A DNA stretch of 64,000 nucleotides from Pezicula radicicola (taxonomy: Eukaryota; Ascomycota; Leotiomycetes; Helotiales; Dermateaceae), in the NCBI GenBank assembly GCA_003008705.1, contig PDUO01000044.1:126004-190003 (forward strand). The letters run 5' to 3'. The first letter of the stretch is position 1. Each line of letters starts with the position of its first letter. A program made the position numbers and the translations under genes. Below, piece by piece: positions 1 through 12,173 of the stretch. The notes under the pieces are model-generated. The model did no database searches. It was not told the origin of the DNA and saw nothing but the letters and a program-made list of their open reading frames with translations.

Positions 1-300
1 TTAATCTAGAACTGCGCCTTTGTCGAGTACAAGGAGCCTGCTGGTTACCAAGCTGCTTTCGCTGCCAACCCACACAAGGTTGGTGGTGAGGATATCTACG
101 TTGAGCCCCGCCGACCAAAGGCTGGTGCCTACGGAGGAAATGGTTACGCCGGAGGACGTGGAGGAATTGCTGGACGAGGTCGTGGTGGATTTGAGCAAGG
201 TCGTGGCCCACCAAGCCAAGGCCGCGGTAACTTTGGAGGACAGAATCGTGGACGTGGAGGAGCTCCCCGAGGTCGAGGTGCTAGCCAAGCTGCTGCTTGA
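1..300 (+). CDS. 3' end of NTF2/RRM (G3BP, Nxt3-like) RNA-binding protein, partial
   Basis: Only the last exon is in the window. A 3' splice site ends at base 9 (TCTAG), and the frame runs from base 10 to a TGA at 298-300. The start reads NCAFVEYKEP, an RNP1-type strand of an RNA recognition motif, followed by a segment like the end of the G3BP RRM. An RGG/RG-rich tail of about 50 residues follows, with many GRG and GGRG units. This order (RRM then RGG tail) is that of the G3BP/Nxt3 family, in which an NTF2-like domain lies at the N-terminus; that part would be upstream of the window. Family members bind RNA and act in stress granules and in ubiquitin protease cofactor complexes. Long antisense and alternative-frame ORFs over this exon come from the GC-rich RGG repeats. 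The family is inferred from the tail and half an RRM only. Confidence 0.75.
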
Positions 301-2933
301 GTTCGCCCCAAACCGCCTATTTCCTTTCTCTCGAACGTCGACTCGGAATCTCATCCCCCAACAAACGAATACTCGACGATGTACCATACCTAGTCGCTCT
401 TGGACTACCTTACGGCGCTCATGACACCTCAAAATCTCCTGTATTCTATCTCTATCCTTCTTTATCAACCCTTTTTTTCGTTTGTCATTTGTGGATCCAA
501 AAGAAAAGTTCGGCACTATTCCAAGCGGGATGTTTTATGCGGATGGCGATGCGCTTTTGCATTTTCAAGGGAATGTATGGACGGATTGGTTGGGTCGCTC
601 ATCTGACGAAGGAAGATTTATGCGTTGGTTTGGCATTGCGTTTGCTTTGGTCGTCGTGTGTCAATATTCCCCGTTTTCCTTACACTGCATAGCATCTTTC
701 ATGACATCTTTTGATGTGTGTGGAGACGGGGGGTGGTGGTATGAATGATGGGTAATTTCGAAAGGGACGGGGAGAACAGTAAGGTGGATGAGATGGTAGA
801 TGAAAACGACTTGATGGTTTCTGGCTTCAGCCGAACAACCTGTAATTATCACATCCTAACGTAGTAATGACAGTTTGTCTATTGAAGTCCGTCGGACGTG
901 TCTGTTTTCCGTACTCCGAATGGCATCTTTGGATACGATTGAAGTTGTCTCCTGTTCGTTATACTTACTACTGATGCTTGAAGCATGAAGCCTCGACACT
1001 TATCGTCCTAGTGGCAACGTCATTGACTCTGTGGCCAATGTTCATTTTTAAGCTCTAGGCTCCTGCAACAAGTGCGACAAGGACTACTCAGCTCGCCCTC
1101 TTCCGCTGCCAGAAGTATCTCACGGGTCACAATACCCGGCTTCACCTCACCCTTAACCTACGACCATCCCGAACCGCCCCAACACGAACAAAGCGTCTCT
1201 GAGTCCGTCTCTACGAATGCCCACAACAGTAACATTAGAGTCATTGTCTAGACTTCCTGTATCTTTACTGAGTCATTCATCCACACTCAACTGGGGAAAT
1301 CCTGTTCAGGCGCCTGTGCTTGCTATCTCTAGTTAGCCATTTTTACCCCAGCCTGACTGACTCCAAAGAAACCGGGGGCAAACAGGTTTCTGACTCAAAA
1401 GAGTAAGTCAAGGTAACTGCTGATCTCGCTGATCACAATCCGAATGAGTGTCTACCCAGGGAGCAAGGGAGCAGAAGGGAAATCTGGGGAAATCCCATGA
1501 GCCTGGAATCTGGGGAACGTCCAGGAGACAGGCGGCCTTCGCATTCGGATATTCGGGGGGTTCGGATTTCGGATGTATGGACGATCCGTTCTTCATATTG
1601 TTGTGATGTGATTGATGGGATGTGCAGGCTTAGATTGGTGAGCGAGTCATTATGGAAGTCTATATGGAAGAGTGGGCGGGATTTGAGTTGAGATCATTGA
1701 CACTTTTTAGGGATTTCGGTTTATTCAAGGTTGTCGAGTTGATTACTGAAATTTCCCTTATTGTAGTTGCTGTGGCAGGAGGCAATGCCAGTGGAAGTCA
1801 TTCATTGAGTACTTGCTAACTAGTTACGATGCCAGATATACTTGTTCTAGGTTACCATGCCACTTAGACTTCATTCGCGCGGAGGAAAGTATCTACTTGC
1901 CAGAACTGGAGTAATTGGGACCTCAATAAAGTTGGGTCACCGTTGTTCTCGTCTTAATAGCCATGTTTTTGTCTTCCTCTTAGTTCTCACGGCTACAACT
2001 TTTTGGAGGAACTCAAGGCTTTTCAATATTTTTAAAGGCTGCACAGGTTCGAAAAATTTGAACTAAAAACAATAAGTCATTGTTCAATTATCTTTACTGT
2101 TCTGCAAGCAGCAAAAGACTCGACTAGGGCTAAAGTATCCCAATTAGGATATGCCCTACAAGTTATCTAATGCACGAAAATTAGCTGCAATGGCCTAGAA
2201 GGTTAGTAAATTTCTTGGCTCGACCCGGCTTGGCTAGACCAGAGCTAGTTAGCCGACCAACTCGCATGTATCTTAACACTCAGCCTACTCAGACGGAAAC
2301 ACAACCCAAGACATGTCAAAACTCGATATCTTTCTCTACATTATTACAGCGATTGCTAATAAATTCCAGATACGCGTTCGTGGAGAAGCTTTCGAGTAGA
2401 AACTCAATATCCATGGTTCCAAGACGTTAGGAGGCGTTCAGCCACCTTCTCTAGTTTAAGTCTCACGGCTGGATGTCTTTTTCCGAGCAAGCCACCGGCT
2501 CCATCATCTTACCCCACGTCTCAATAACTAAACCCCAAGTTCCTCCAGAATAATCCGGGGTCCTTTCCCCACTCCACAAATGGTCCATGTTGCCCGTCTT
2601 TCGACCCCTTACTTACGACCTTGCCCTGATGATCCAACCAATCACTTTAGATTGCTGCTATTGGTGCTTGAATCTGGGCATTTCCCGCCAGATCTAGGTC
2701 CCGGTGGAAATCCAGATCTAGCGAGCTCTGGAAGCACTTTTCCACGTGCAGTTCTTGCGGCCCACATCCGACAACCACCACCCCCGTAGTGTGTTCGTCG
2801 CATCCATCGAAACGGACTATACCCATTATACTCAAGCTTTGCCTCTATATAGGCGCGCATGCGTCCATCCCCATATTTGGACGCAGATCAATTCAGCTTT
2901 CAAAGGTTCTAGAGTATATATCAAAAGTTGATA
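301..2933. other. Intergenic: 3' UTR of the RGG gene and promoter of the TRI12-type transporter
   Basis: No coding region is supported in these 2.6 kb. ORFs are under 90 codons and show no domain signature. The first few hundred bases are presumably the 3' UTR of the RGG-protein gene, and the last few hundred hold the promoter of the transporter. The stretch around 1530-1580 is rich in TTCGG triplets, but I see no clear array or palindrome. Confidence 0.5.
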
Positions 2934-4953
2934 ATGGAATCAGGTAATAAGAACGATATGGAGGCTCAAACTGAGCACCTCAACGACATTGATCGTGTTA
3001 CGACAATGCAGAAGAATGCGGTTCAGCAGACACATACTGATGGAACTGTCGATTATGTTGATGCTGAGGCCTTCGGTGGTGACCTGGATGAAATGCCAAA
3101 GGGTTATTTCAGAAGTGTACAGTTTATCGGTACTGTAGTGGTATGTTTCATTTTGACTTAGATCAAAGAGTTCTTAAATACTAACGAAGTGCTTTAGGCT
3201 GTATGTTGTGCGAGTATCTGCGCTTATCTGGGATGGGTTTTACCAGCCAATACTCTCACACTCATCAATGAGGATATTGGCCCCTCGGAAAATCTGAATT
3301 GGGTAGCCACAGTCTGGACTTTAGGAACTGCTGTCGGTTTCTTGCTCGTTGGACGTCTCTCTGACATCTTCGGACGCAAATGGATGGTCATGGGCACCAC
3401 CCTTCTAGGGCTCGTTGGCAATATTGTGGGTTGCACAGCTCAGAACATTAACACGCTCATCGGAGCTAATCTCTGCAATGGACTTGCGGCTACCGGTCAA
3501 TGTATGTCTTTCCCCTTTCTTAACCTTTGTCGAATTTACCATTTCTTCGAGCATTCTTCGTCATTTGCTACAGCATACTGACGCTGTTTGCCTATAGTGA
3601 GTTTTGGAATCATTCTTGGAGAACTCGTCCCAAATAAACAAAGGGGGCCAATCGTGACCCTGGTCTTCGTCTCATCCCTTCCATTTGCCGTCTTTGGTCC
3701 AATTATCGCTCGCTCTTTCATTCTCTACACCTCATCCGGCTGGCGGTGGTCTTACTACCTCGGAATTATTCTTTCGGTGGTTTCACTCATTCTCTACCAG
3801 TTCCTCTACCACCCACCAACTTACAAGCAACTGCACGTTGAGGGTAAGTCAAAGTGGCAGCAATTCAAGGAACTAGACTTTGTTGGCATGCTCCTTTTCT
3901 GCGCCGGCACTGTCCTCTTTCTAATTGGCTTGTCATGGGGAGGAACTGTGCATCCCTGGAAGAGTGCTCATGTGGTCTGCACTATCGTTATTGGTGGTTT
4001 GTGTATAGTTGCTCTTTGCGTCTATGGTAAGAAACCTCTAATTTAGATCCGCTGCAAATTTGTCCCTAACAAATTCTCCAGAATCTTGGCTCCAGAGCAG
4101 AGGACATCATCCACTCATTCCACCCCGTCTCTTCAAGAACGTTGGCTTTGTCGCCGTCGTCACCTGTGCAACAATCGGCGCCATGGTTTACTACTCCTTC
4201 ACAATCCTCTGGCCAACAATCATAGGAACAGTTTACACAACAAATGTCAAAGCAATTGGCTGGCAATCATCGGTAGTAGGAGGCGGGATCCTGCTAGGCC
4301 AAATCTGCGGCGGTCTAGCACTTTCTTACGTCCCTAAGGTCAAATACCAAACAATCATCATGTCCTGCCTTGCCTTCGCTTTCACAACCTCTCTGATAAG
4401 CCTCTCGCCCTCAAATCACGCAACGTTCATAGCCTTGGGTGTACTCGGCTGCTGGGCCATCGGCTATGTCGATAACATTACCTTCCCAGGTGTGACCCTG
4501 GTTATTGAACCCCAAGACATCGGTCTCGCAACGGGAGTCCTCGGCTCCATCCGTGCTCTAGGAGGAGCAGTCGCTCAAGCGCTCTACGTCTCCATCCTCA
4601 CCAACAAAGTAGCACATTATCTTCCCGCCTACGTAACACCTGCCGCTCTCGATGCAGGTCTTCCAGCCTCCTCCCTAACAGCCCTCTACGCTGGTATAAC
4701 AGCCGGCTCCTTTACAGCCGTTCCAGGTATAACCACAGAAATAATAGCCAAAGTCGGTATCGCAGTAACAAAGACCTACGTCTCAAGCTTCAAGATCGTT
4801 TTCTATGCTACGATCCCTTTTAGTGTTCTGTTGATTATTGCAGCGTGTTTCGTACCGAATATGGAGAAGTTTCTACATAATAACGTGGCAAAGAAGTTGC
4901 AGGGGAAGGTGGGTGCTTCGGAGAAGTTGAGGGAGAAGAGGGGGGAGGTTTAG
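2934..4953 (+). CDS. MFS transporter, TRI12/siderophore-type (DHA2-like) efflux pump
   Basis: Four exons: 2934-3140, 3198-3501, 3598-4026 and 4082-4953, giving 603 aa. All junctions are GT-AG and keep frame; intron 1 has a CTAAC branch site. The ATG at 2934 is the first in frame. The protein has a polar N-terminus of about 60 residues, then about 14 predicted hydrophobic segments. The major-facilitator motif A is seen as GRLSDIFGRKW near residues 121-131. The region after it, through GELVPNKQRGP, matches the fungal trichothecene efflux pump (TRI12) family, which also includes siderophore transporters. It is expected in the plasma membrane, exporting a toxic or secreted small molecule by proton antiport. 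It is convergent with the Zn2Cys6 regulator to its right. The substrate cannot be told from sequence; an exporter for the neighbouring aromatic or secondary metabolism is only a guess from position. Confidence 0.85.
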
Positions 4954-5281
4954 TTTAGTTACTTAGTTTCTAGGAACTGGGCTGGCTGGGGTTAAGTACT
5001 CGGGGGAGTTTTGGTGGGTGGTTTTTTGATATTAACATTTTGGTAATGAGATTTATACTAATACAATGGTCTCTGACTTAATTTCTCTCGTGCTTCTTTC
5101 GATCTGCAAGGAGAAATGACACACGTGAAGAACTGGGGCTGACGACAACAATACAGTAGTACTCCGTAGCAAAGTTCAGAAGGTAACGCCAAGGAAAATG
5201 CATGCTCAATCATTTAATCTTTTATACTTAATGTTAATGTCTTGAATTGAATGTACCTTTAAAATCTTTCATTACGCAGTG
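4954..5281. other. Convergent intergenic spacer
   Basis: Shared 3' flank of the TRI12-type transporter and the regulator on the other strand. It is AT-rich, with no ORF of interest. It carries one copy of the TACTCCGTA motif near 5160, which recurs elsewhere in the window. Confidence 0.5.
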
Positions 5282-6944
5282 TCATAGAACCAGAGCAGCT
5301 CTACCACTGGCACCTAACCTAACATCTCCAGCTTTTATTCGGCCTAACGGCAACAGTCTCCTTAACAAGTTCGCGTCTTCAATATCATCAAACTTTGTAA
5401 CCTCAGCCCAACCATGTTCAGCAACCCATACAGCTTCTTTTGAACCCTGATCAAAACATCCGTATGCTACGTCTTGAAGGAACATAAAACTGGATGAACA
5501 TATAAAGCGTCGGGACTTTCCATAGGCATATTTTAGAGACCGCAGAATCTCACAAGCGAGGCCTTTAGTATCAGATGTTATGCCAAGCAGAGCCGTTCTA
5601 TTTGGCATATCTAGAACAACATCTTGATCGGTTGTTTGGATTGAGCTGGGAAATAGCTGGAGCATGTGCCATAACTGTAATAGCAAGATTCGTATTGCGT
5701 CGTAATTACAAATCGTAAATGCTGTCCACATAGTGTCGTATTCTAGAAGTGTGGGAAAGAGTGGCTCGCTGGTTGCCTGATGTGAAGTCACCTCCGAAGC
5801 AAGTTGCGCATGCTCCGCTTCCCACTGGCGCCACCAATTATTCAACTCTTCGAGAGAAGTAGCTACCTGAGTTCTGAGCTGAGAATACTCAAGCTCCTGA
5901 TTGCTCTTGCTACTGTCATATGTCTTGATTTGAGCAATGTATTCAGCAATATCTGTCCCGATGTCGACCAGATAGTCAATGTCTAATTTTGATGTTGGGT
6001 CGTCTTCCCAAGGAACCGTTTTCCAAATTGGATCACGAAGAAACGTGCTCTCACGAGAAATAATTGACTTTGCGACCTGTACTATGTCAGATTTTAAACT
6101 TGTTGAAATGAGATATCTCTTACCAGCATAATACGATGTTCTAGAAAGATGCTTTTCGTAGAATTGGACTTTTGTTGCCATGGACCTCTCCACTTTAAAA
6201 GCCATCCAAGACCATCTGCGTGCAACATCCAACCTTTCTCTGTCTTAGACACTAGTATCTGTATTCGTCAATGCCTTTCTGCATTGCACTGACTGTGACT
6301 TGGCTTACCTCATACCTGTAAAGAGCAGTTATAGACGCTAACGTACTTTCAGTACGCCGATCATCAGGATTTGATAGTTTATTGCGGAGCTCCGACAAGG
6401 CTTGCCCGTACAGTCCGAGTGCGTTCGTTATCACATAATAGCTGTTGTGAGCCTGTCCAAAAACAATCGCAGCCAAAGCATCCCACGACTTATGGCGCGG
6501 CTTTTGAGGAGTCTTGACTAGCTCTGAAATCCAATCTGTCGGTAAGCCACACCTAGTTTCCCCTTCAGCATTCACTGGATATTCACACTCTTCCTCAAAC
6601 AACTTAGAAAATAGATAGGATATGAATATATCGTCCTTGAATGCCGTCAAAGGTAACGTATCTGCTAAGAAAGGAGCAGGATTGAGGCCCTGAGGCTGGC
6701 GAATTCGACTCGAATGAAATACCAAGTGAGAACTCCTTGTTATTGTTGAGAATTCGTGAGATTGTGCGTGAGAGACTACCATGGAACGTCGGATACGGGG
6801 CTTCTCATCCACAAATCTCAGTCGTGGTACGAAGCCGGTGCATTCAATACCCGCATTATAGCAGCGAGTGCACTGCGGATGTGTCTCATCACATTTGACC
6901 TTCCTTCTTTTGCAGGATCCGCATCCTTTACTCAGCGCTCCCAT
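5282..6944 (-). CDS. Zn(II)2Cys6 transcription factor with fungal-specific C-terminal domain
   Basis: Three exons on the minus strand: 6944-6309, 6243-6124 and 6076-5282, about 516 aa. The ATG at 6944 is chosen because the zinc cluster follows at once: C8-x2-C11-x6-C18-x6-C25-x2-C28-x6-C35, with the usual KRRKVKCD basic run. The joined exons restore a pattern common in this regulator group: a [18 protein letters not shown] stretch, then FLEHRIML, then [15 protein letters not shown]. That supports both introns, though the first acceptor (TCTAAG, 6244) is not a strong consensus. The protein should bind CGG-containing promoter sites in the nucleus. It is divergent from the epimerase-like gene across a 549-bp promoter, so that gene is a natural candidate target. 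The ligand and true targets are unknown. Confidence 0.85.
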
Positions 6945-7493
6945 CGTATGAATCGTCGGTATCAAGAAGAAGAGCTAGGGTAACAAACAGACCCAAGGTT
7001 GGAAATTTGAAATGGAGAAGATCCTGTGAAACAAAAGTAGAACGATCGAGGTAGAAGTTCGCACATAATACCATGTTTTGGGAAGAAGATACTATGATCT
7101 TACAGCTTATGGTAATTTATATTCAGCATGTGGAGCCTAGCGAGCTCGCACAAATAACCCTGAAATAAGTCTAGCGTGCTCCACCCATGTCCATCAGTAT
7201 GATCCTCTTTAGAGCACTTATCAACAATTTGAAGTCGTAAGACACTAGAACTATACTTTTGAGCTAGATAGACCCTCTTGTTTTTCTTCAAGTTCGGTGG
7301 TAGTTGCAAACTTGCTTAGAAATCTAGCAGGTAAGTGGGACTTTTCACGTAGTATAGAACATATATATTAGGATCTCCTCATTGTTGGTAAACCCTTTCT
7401 CTCCCAAGTTTTCCATTCATTTCGTCCTTCCTAAATCCATCAATTTGCAATCACCGATTACGAATACGCCAGATTTGTCCCCAAACTAGCATC
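6945..7493. promoter_or_regulatory. Divergent promoter between Zn2Cys6 regulator and epimerase-like gene
   Basis: 549 bp separate two divergent start codons, so one region must serve both genes. A pyrimidine-rich block (about 7380-7440) lies just upstream of the plus-strand ATG, as often seen in fungal 5' UTRs. I saw no CGGAATG motif here of the kind found around the fumarylacetoacetase and P450 genes. Confidence 0.5.
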
Positions 7494-9039
7494 ATGGGCC
7501 AGAATATCCTCATTACTGGCGCCGCCGGCTACATGTATGCCCGTGATAACCTTCTAACTGTCCTAAGCTGACATGATCACAGTGGAGGTTCTATTCTTGC
7601 AGACTTCATATCTCGTACAAACAGTCCGATCAAGGCGGCAAATATCAGCGCCACAGTTCGGTCGGAAGAACAGGTCCAACGCTTGTCAAAGCTAGGCGTC
7701 AATGTGATTCAAGTCGATCTCAGCAACGAAACGGCTGTGATAGAAGCTGTGCTTCACAATGAGAGTGCGTTAACACATCAAAACTATCAGACTGAGTGAC
7801 TCACGACGTCTTAGTTGATATTGTTGTTCATACAGCAAGCGCTATGGATTCGCGTCTGGTATCTCACCTTATCAAAGCCCTCAGTCAGCGTCGCAAAGTC
7901 ACTGGAGAGGAGACGTATTTCGTCCATGTGAGTCTATCTAGAATCTGTTTACCCGATAACTCATTAAACTCAAGTCAGTCATCGGTAACCACCCTCTTTT
8001 CCGTAGACGGTGGCTGGCCGTATGGCGAGGTTAGGGATACCGATCCGATATTTGAGAAGGAGAAGCAGATAGAGGGATCTCACCCCGTTCGCGAGGTAAG
8101 TTATTCCAGCTTATCGAATCATTGCACCATGGGAATGAGGTTTCTAATTCTCTAACAAGACCAATATCCTTGTTACCGAACTAGCCAAAGCACAGGGTGT
8201 TACGAGCTTCAACGTTGTGGTGCCAACTGTCTGTGAGTATCCCTACAATGGCACACATGCTGCCATAAGTGATTGATCCCGCGCTTATTGTTCGATAGAT
8301 GGGAGAGGCAGTGGCGAGTGGAGGAAGCTGTCAGTGAGCATCCCAGCATACGTCAGGACTAGCATTATGCACAAGATCGTATACAAATTTGATAAGGATG
8401 GTGTAAGTTCATCTTTCCACCTTGCTCTCAAGCAAAAAGGGGATCCACACAATCGGATATTCAGCGCTGGGTGACTGTTGAATAATGACCCCGAGACTCA
8501 ACTAGGATGACATTTATGGTCCCAGACTAATGTACTGACACTTTGATAGAGCCCACCCGCAACCCATATATCAGACTTGACAGCACTTTATGTTCTACTT
8601 GTGGAGAAAATCTTGCAGAAAGAGCCGATCCCCAGCGGCGAGAAGGGATACTACTTCGCAATGGCCCATAGAGCACCTTGGTGGGATATCATGGAGCGTC
8701 TCGCCGAAGGTTTACATGCGCGTGGGCTTGTAGCGGAGCCTAAAGCACAGATCTGGCCCAGCGACGAGATGGCAGCAGAGTATCTAGGGTTTCCGCTATT
8801 GTACGTGCGGGCTATGTGCACCTCTACGTAAGTGCCTTCTTTCATCCACAGAAGCATGAATATCTAATGAGTGACTTAGTGGAGAACTTGTCCCCGTAAA
8901 TGCATATCAACTTGGATGGCAACCAAAGTGGGACAAAGAGAGATTTCTGGAGAGCATGGATGATGAGATTCAAGCTGTGCAGGAATTAGACACGGTCAAG
9001 GCTACCCTCTTTAACGTGTTGATATCCTCTAGCAAGTGA
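7494..9039 (+). CDS. NAD(P)-binding epimerase/dehydratase-like protein (extended SDR type)
   Basis: Eight exons: 7494-7534, 7583-7764, 7815-7927, 7979-8095, 8160-8232, 8299-8402, 8550-8827 and 8880-9039, joining to 355 aa in frame. The N-terminus reads MGQNILITGAAGYIGGS, a TGxxGxxG Rossmann motif, and later segments (VHSSVTTLFSVDGGWPYG, VVVPTVYGRG) fit the atypical extended short-chain dehydrogenase or NAD-dependent epimerase family. A YxxxK catalytic pair is not seen at the usual place, where HPVRETNIL stands, so the catalytic chemistry is uncertain. Intron 6 (147 bp) is much longer than the others. Such proteins often reduce or epimerise small carbonyl compounds in fungal accessory pathways. 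It is divergent from one Zn2Cys6 regulator and upstream of another, which suggests a controlled metabolic role. The substrate is unknown. Confidence 0.8.
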
Positions 9040-9722
9040 ATAGGCGTCTAGAGTTCGCCAGGTCAGATAGTATATGCTTTAGGATATCTTCATCTTTCAA
9101 TTCTATTTGTAGCAACTGTCCGCTCTAAAAAAAAAGTTACCCCAGCACCTGCATCGTCACGTTTCAAGAATCGCCTCCGCTTTATTATGGTAACCAGGTC
9201 CCGGAGGCGAGTTCTAATGCCAGCCAGCAGCTTTGGTCAAGAGCTGGCCTTCTGCAGCCACTCTGGCCTGTGGCCAAATAATCTACACTTCAATACCTGT
9301 GCATGCAAAATACGAGGTAATGCTGCTTTTATAAAGATCCTTAGTGTTTTGTGTGCCACCCATCAACTAAAATCACTTCTAAACATCGCTCTGGCATAGT
9401 TCGTAGAAGCTCTCGTATTTTGAAAGTGGAATAAAATGCCCCTGTACTGTAAGCGAGAAGGATAGGGGACTTGGGTCTCGGCAGTCGCAGTCGCCGGTGG
9501 TACCGGCGGGTACGGAAATTCCGGGGAAGTTGGTGCTAGTAAGGAAAAAAGACAAAAAATAGATTTTGGGCCAACAACTCCCTATGGCGTTCCGTAGTAG
9601 TGCGGGGAAAGGGGAAAACATGGAATTGGACCGCATGCAAACAACATATCGGACCCAAAGCGTCGTACTTAGAGATTGGCTTTGTCGAATACCCAAATAC
9701 CTAACATAGCGCAGGTCAGATC
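9040..9722. promoter_or_regulatory. Promoter region of the second Zn2Cys6 regulator, with a CGG-N5-CCG palindrome
   Basis: 683 bp between the epimerase-like gene and the next regulator. At 9513-9523 the sequence reads CGGAAATTCCG, an inverted pair of CGG triplets five bases apart and about 200 bp upstream of the start codon. Zn2Cys6 proteins typically bind paired CGG triplets, so this is a candidate regulator site, possibly for self-control. The rest has no supported feature. Confidence 0.4.
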
Positions 9723-12173
9723 ATGTCTAACGATAATGCTACGATAACGAAAGAGTCGAGTCCCGGGAAGAGGCCTCATCATGAGTCTGAGGCTCACTTT
9801 CAACCACGCCAAAGGCGTGAGAAGTATACCGCTGTTGCTTGTAACGAATGCAAGAAGCGGAAAATTAAATGCAGCGGTGATGTTGTATGTCGACGTTGCG
9901 AGAGGTATGATATTCCATGTAATTATGCTCGGTGCAGCACAGAGAACGAGAGCCAACAAAGTCGGTAAGTATATCCGTCTCTTGTACAATTAGGTACAAT
10001 AAATACTGATAGTTGAAGAAGCACACGATTCAGCAAGATTGAAAACAATATCAGCTCACTTCAAGAGCAGGTCGACCATTTATTGGTAAATATGAAGCAG
10101 ATTCAGAGTCAAATGCCTCATTCTACAGCCGTCGAGCATCCGGATCAGTCTATGAATGCGTCCCAGAAATCGAATACAGCAACGCACAGCTCTCCTGAGA
10201 GCTTACCCAAAAATCCAAAACGGCCACAGTATCTTGGACCTACAAGCACCGCATTCGGATTTCATGTTGCGAATTCTACACTGACTAGTATGGGATTGCA
10301 AACAGATTTACCTGAAGAAACCCCGTTGGATGAGAGCTCGTCACCAACTCGTTGCAACACTCCAGACCCTCAAGAGATTCAGCACAGATCATCAGATCCA
10401 TTTTATTCAATTCCACTAGCAGAAAAATTGCGACTTCTCCAAGTGTACAAAGAAGAAGTTGGTGAAATTTATCCCCTGATTGATGTGGATGAGTTTTCTA
10501 AACGGGCTCATCTCGTTTGTGACGACGGAATCGAAGATACCACTAATCGTGACCCGTCAAACAATAACAAGGAACGAGGTCCAAAATTCGACAATAAAGA
10601 TCTTAGATTGATGAAAGTGATGATTGCTACAGCACTTATTCTTGAAGGCCTGGGTCAAAGTGTCTTGGGACAACAGCTAGTTGACAGCGTTGAGTATGAA
10701 ATTGGTCGCAGTGCTCGAGACGTTGAAATAGACTTCAGAGAACTGCAGATTTTGACTATTTCGGTACAGTTTCCACTTTAACAAATCATCATGCCGGTCG
10801 AGATTATTAAAGCTAACATCGTCAGAGTGTATTTTACTTCCATGGCGATGAGGAAGTTCTGGCTTGGAGGACTATTGGTTTCGCTTCCAGGATGGCTCTG
10901 GAAATGGGTTTGCATTTAAAAGAGAGTTTGTGCCAAAAGTTCCCCAACGTAGAAAGTAGAGCTTGGCCTATAAGACTCTTTTGGTGTATTTTTGTTCTTG
11001 ATCGACGATGGAGTTTTGGAACAGGCATGCCTTTTGCTCTTCAGGATGCCGATATTGATCCACAACTACCAACGCCAGTAAGTCTTTGGTTCTTTCTACC
11101 ACGGCATCATATGACTGACTCTTCCTTTTCAGGGCGCATCCGTTCCATATCTTGAATGTCTCGTCGCTTATGGCAGGATATGTTCCAAGGTCTGGCAAGC
11201 CATAGCTAGCCATGGCAACAAAGCAAAAGGAGTCGACAACGAAACCATTTCATATTTGGATTTCCAGATACAACAGTGGGTGAAATCAATACCACCCAAT
11301 CTCCAGATCACAAATCCCCACAGCGAGTTTTCTTCAGGCACCAGACCTCCTGTGATTCAAAGACTTCGAGTACTACTTTACGCTCGAGGAAATCAAATGC
11401 GAACATTAATCCATCGCCAATACGTTCTATCCGCAACCGAAGCCATGAAAAATCTAGAAGGAGCACATCTTGTAACAGATATAGCCAAAGACACCATCCG
11501 GGTATTAGTCGACCTAAACAAAACCACAGACATCTACCGCATGCAACAAAACGCCTTTAACTATTTTCTCGTTTCCGCATTAGCTGCCATCTTTCTAGCA
11601 GTATGTCACGCACCAGCCGAATTCAGTCATACATGTCGCAAGGAATTTTACGAGGCTTTAGATCTTGTTAAGAATTTTTCTACGAGGTCTGCGGTTTCAA
11701 AGAGGCTGTGGAAGAGTGTTCGGAAATTGAAGTATGTTGCTCCCCGTTTGGGACTTGCTGCTATTGATAAACCTATACCTGGGGTCGACGATGCGAATTT
11801 TCAGAATACTGTACCTCGTGGTAACAGCAGTACTCCAGCACACACAGTCAACCCAACATCATTAAAAATCATAGCCACACCCAACCAAACAGTCACTTTA
11901 CCTCTTGACGAAACTCTAAGTAGTTCTAATACTGCTATGTGGTCTTCAGAGCAGGTTGATGACATGATGTCTGCACCTTCAATCTCTATACCGGATATGT
12001 CACAAATGAGCAGCGACTTGACAAGCTTCTTTGAAGCTTTTGGACAGACTGCTCCACGTCCAGAATCGGGATTTGATATTCAGGAAACACAGGCTGGATA
12101 TGAGCAGTGGTTGGAACCTTTTCCGTTGGAGAATGGGGATGAGGTTTCGAGGCTTTTTGAGGGGTTGATGTGA
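9723..12173 (+). CDS. Zn(II)2Cys6 transcription factor with fungal_trans middle homology region
   Basis: Four exons: 9723-9964, 10019-10763, 10826-11077 and 11133-12173, giving 759 aa. The zinc cluster is C40-x2-C43-x6-C50-x5-C56-x2-C59-x6-C66. A likely coiled-coil linker (KIENNISSLQEQVDHLL) follows around residues 85-105. The middle region, with WRTIGFASRMALEMGLH and an FWCIFVLDRRWSFGTGMPF block, is the conserved core of the fungal-specific transcription factor domain (PF04082 type). The C-terminal part is Ser/Thr- and acid-rich, as in activation domains. It stands beside the Dabb, fumarylacetoacetase, ADH and P450 genes, whose promoters carry CGG-type motifs, so it is the best local candidate for a cluster regulator. 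That link is inference from position and motif type. Confidence 0.88.

Noticed and set aside
1..516. Long antisense ORF (171 codons) over the RGG tail
   Set aside because: It mirrors the Gly/Arg-rich coding strand and is Ser/Thr low-complexity; the plus-strand RRM-RGG reading is clearly the real one.
2928..2933. TTG start two codons upstream of the TRI12-type transporter ATG
   Set aside because: The ATG at 2934 is the normal eukaryotic start and fits the family N-terminus.
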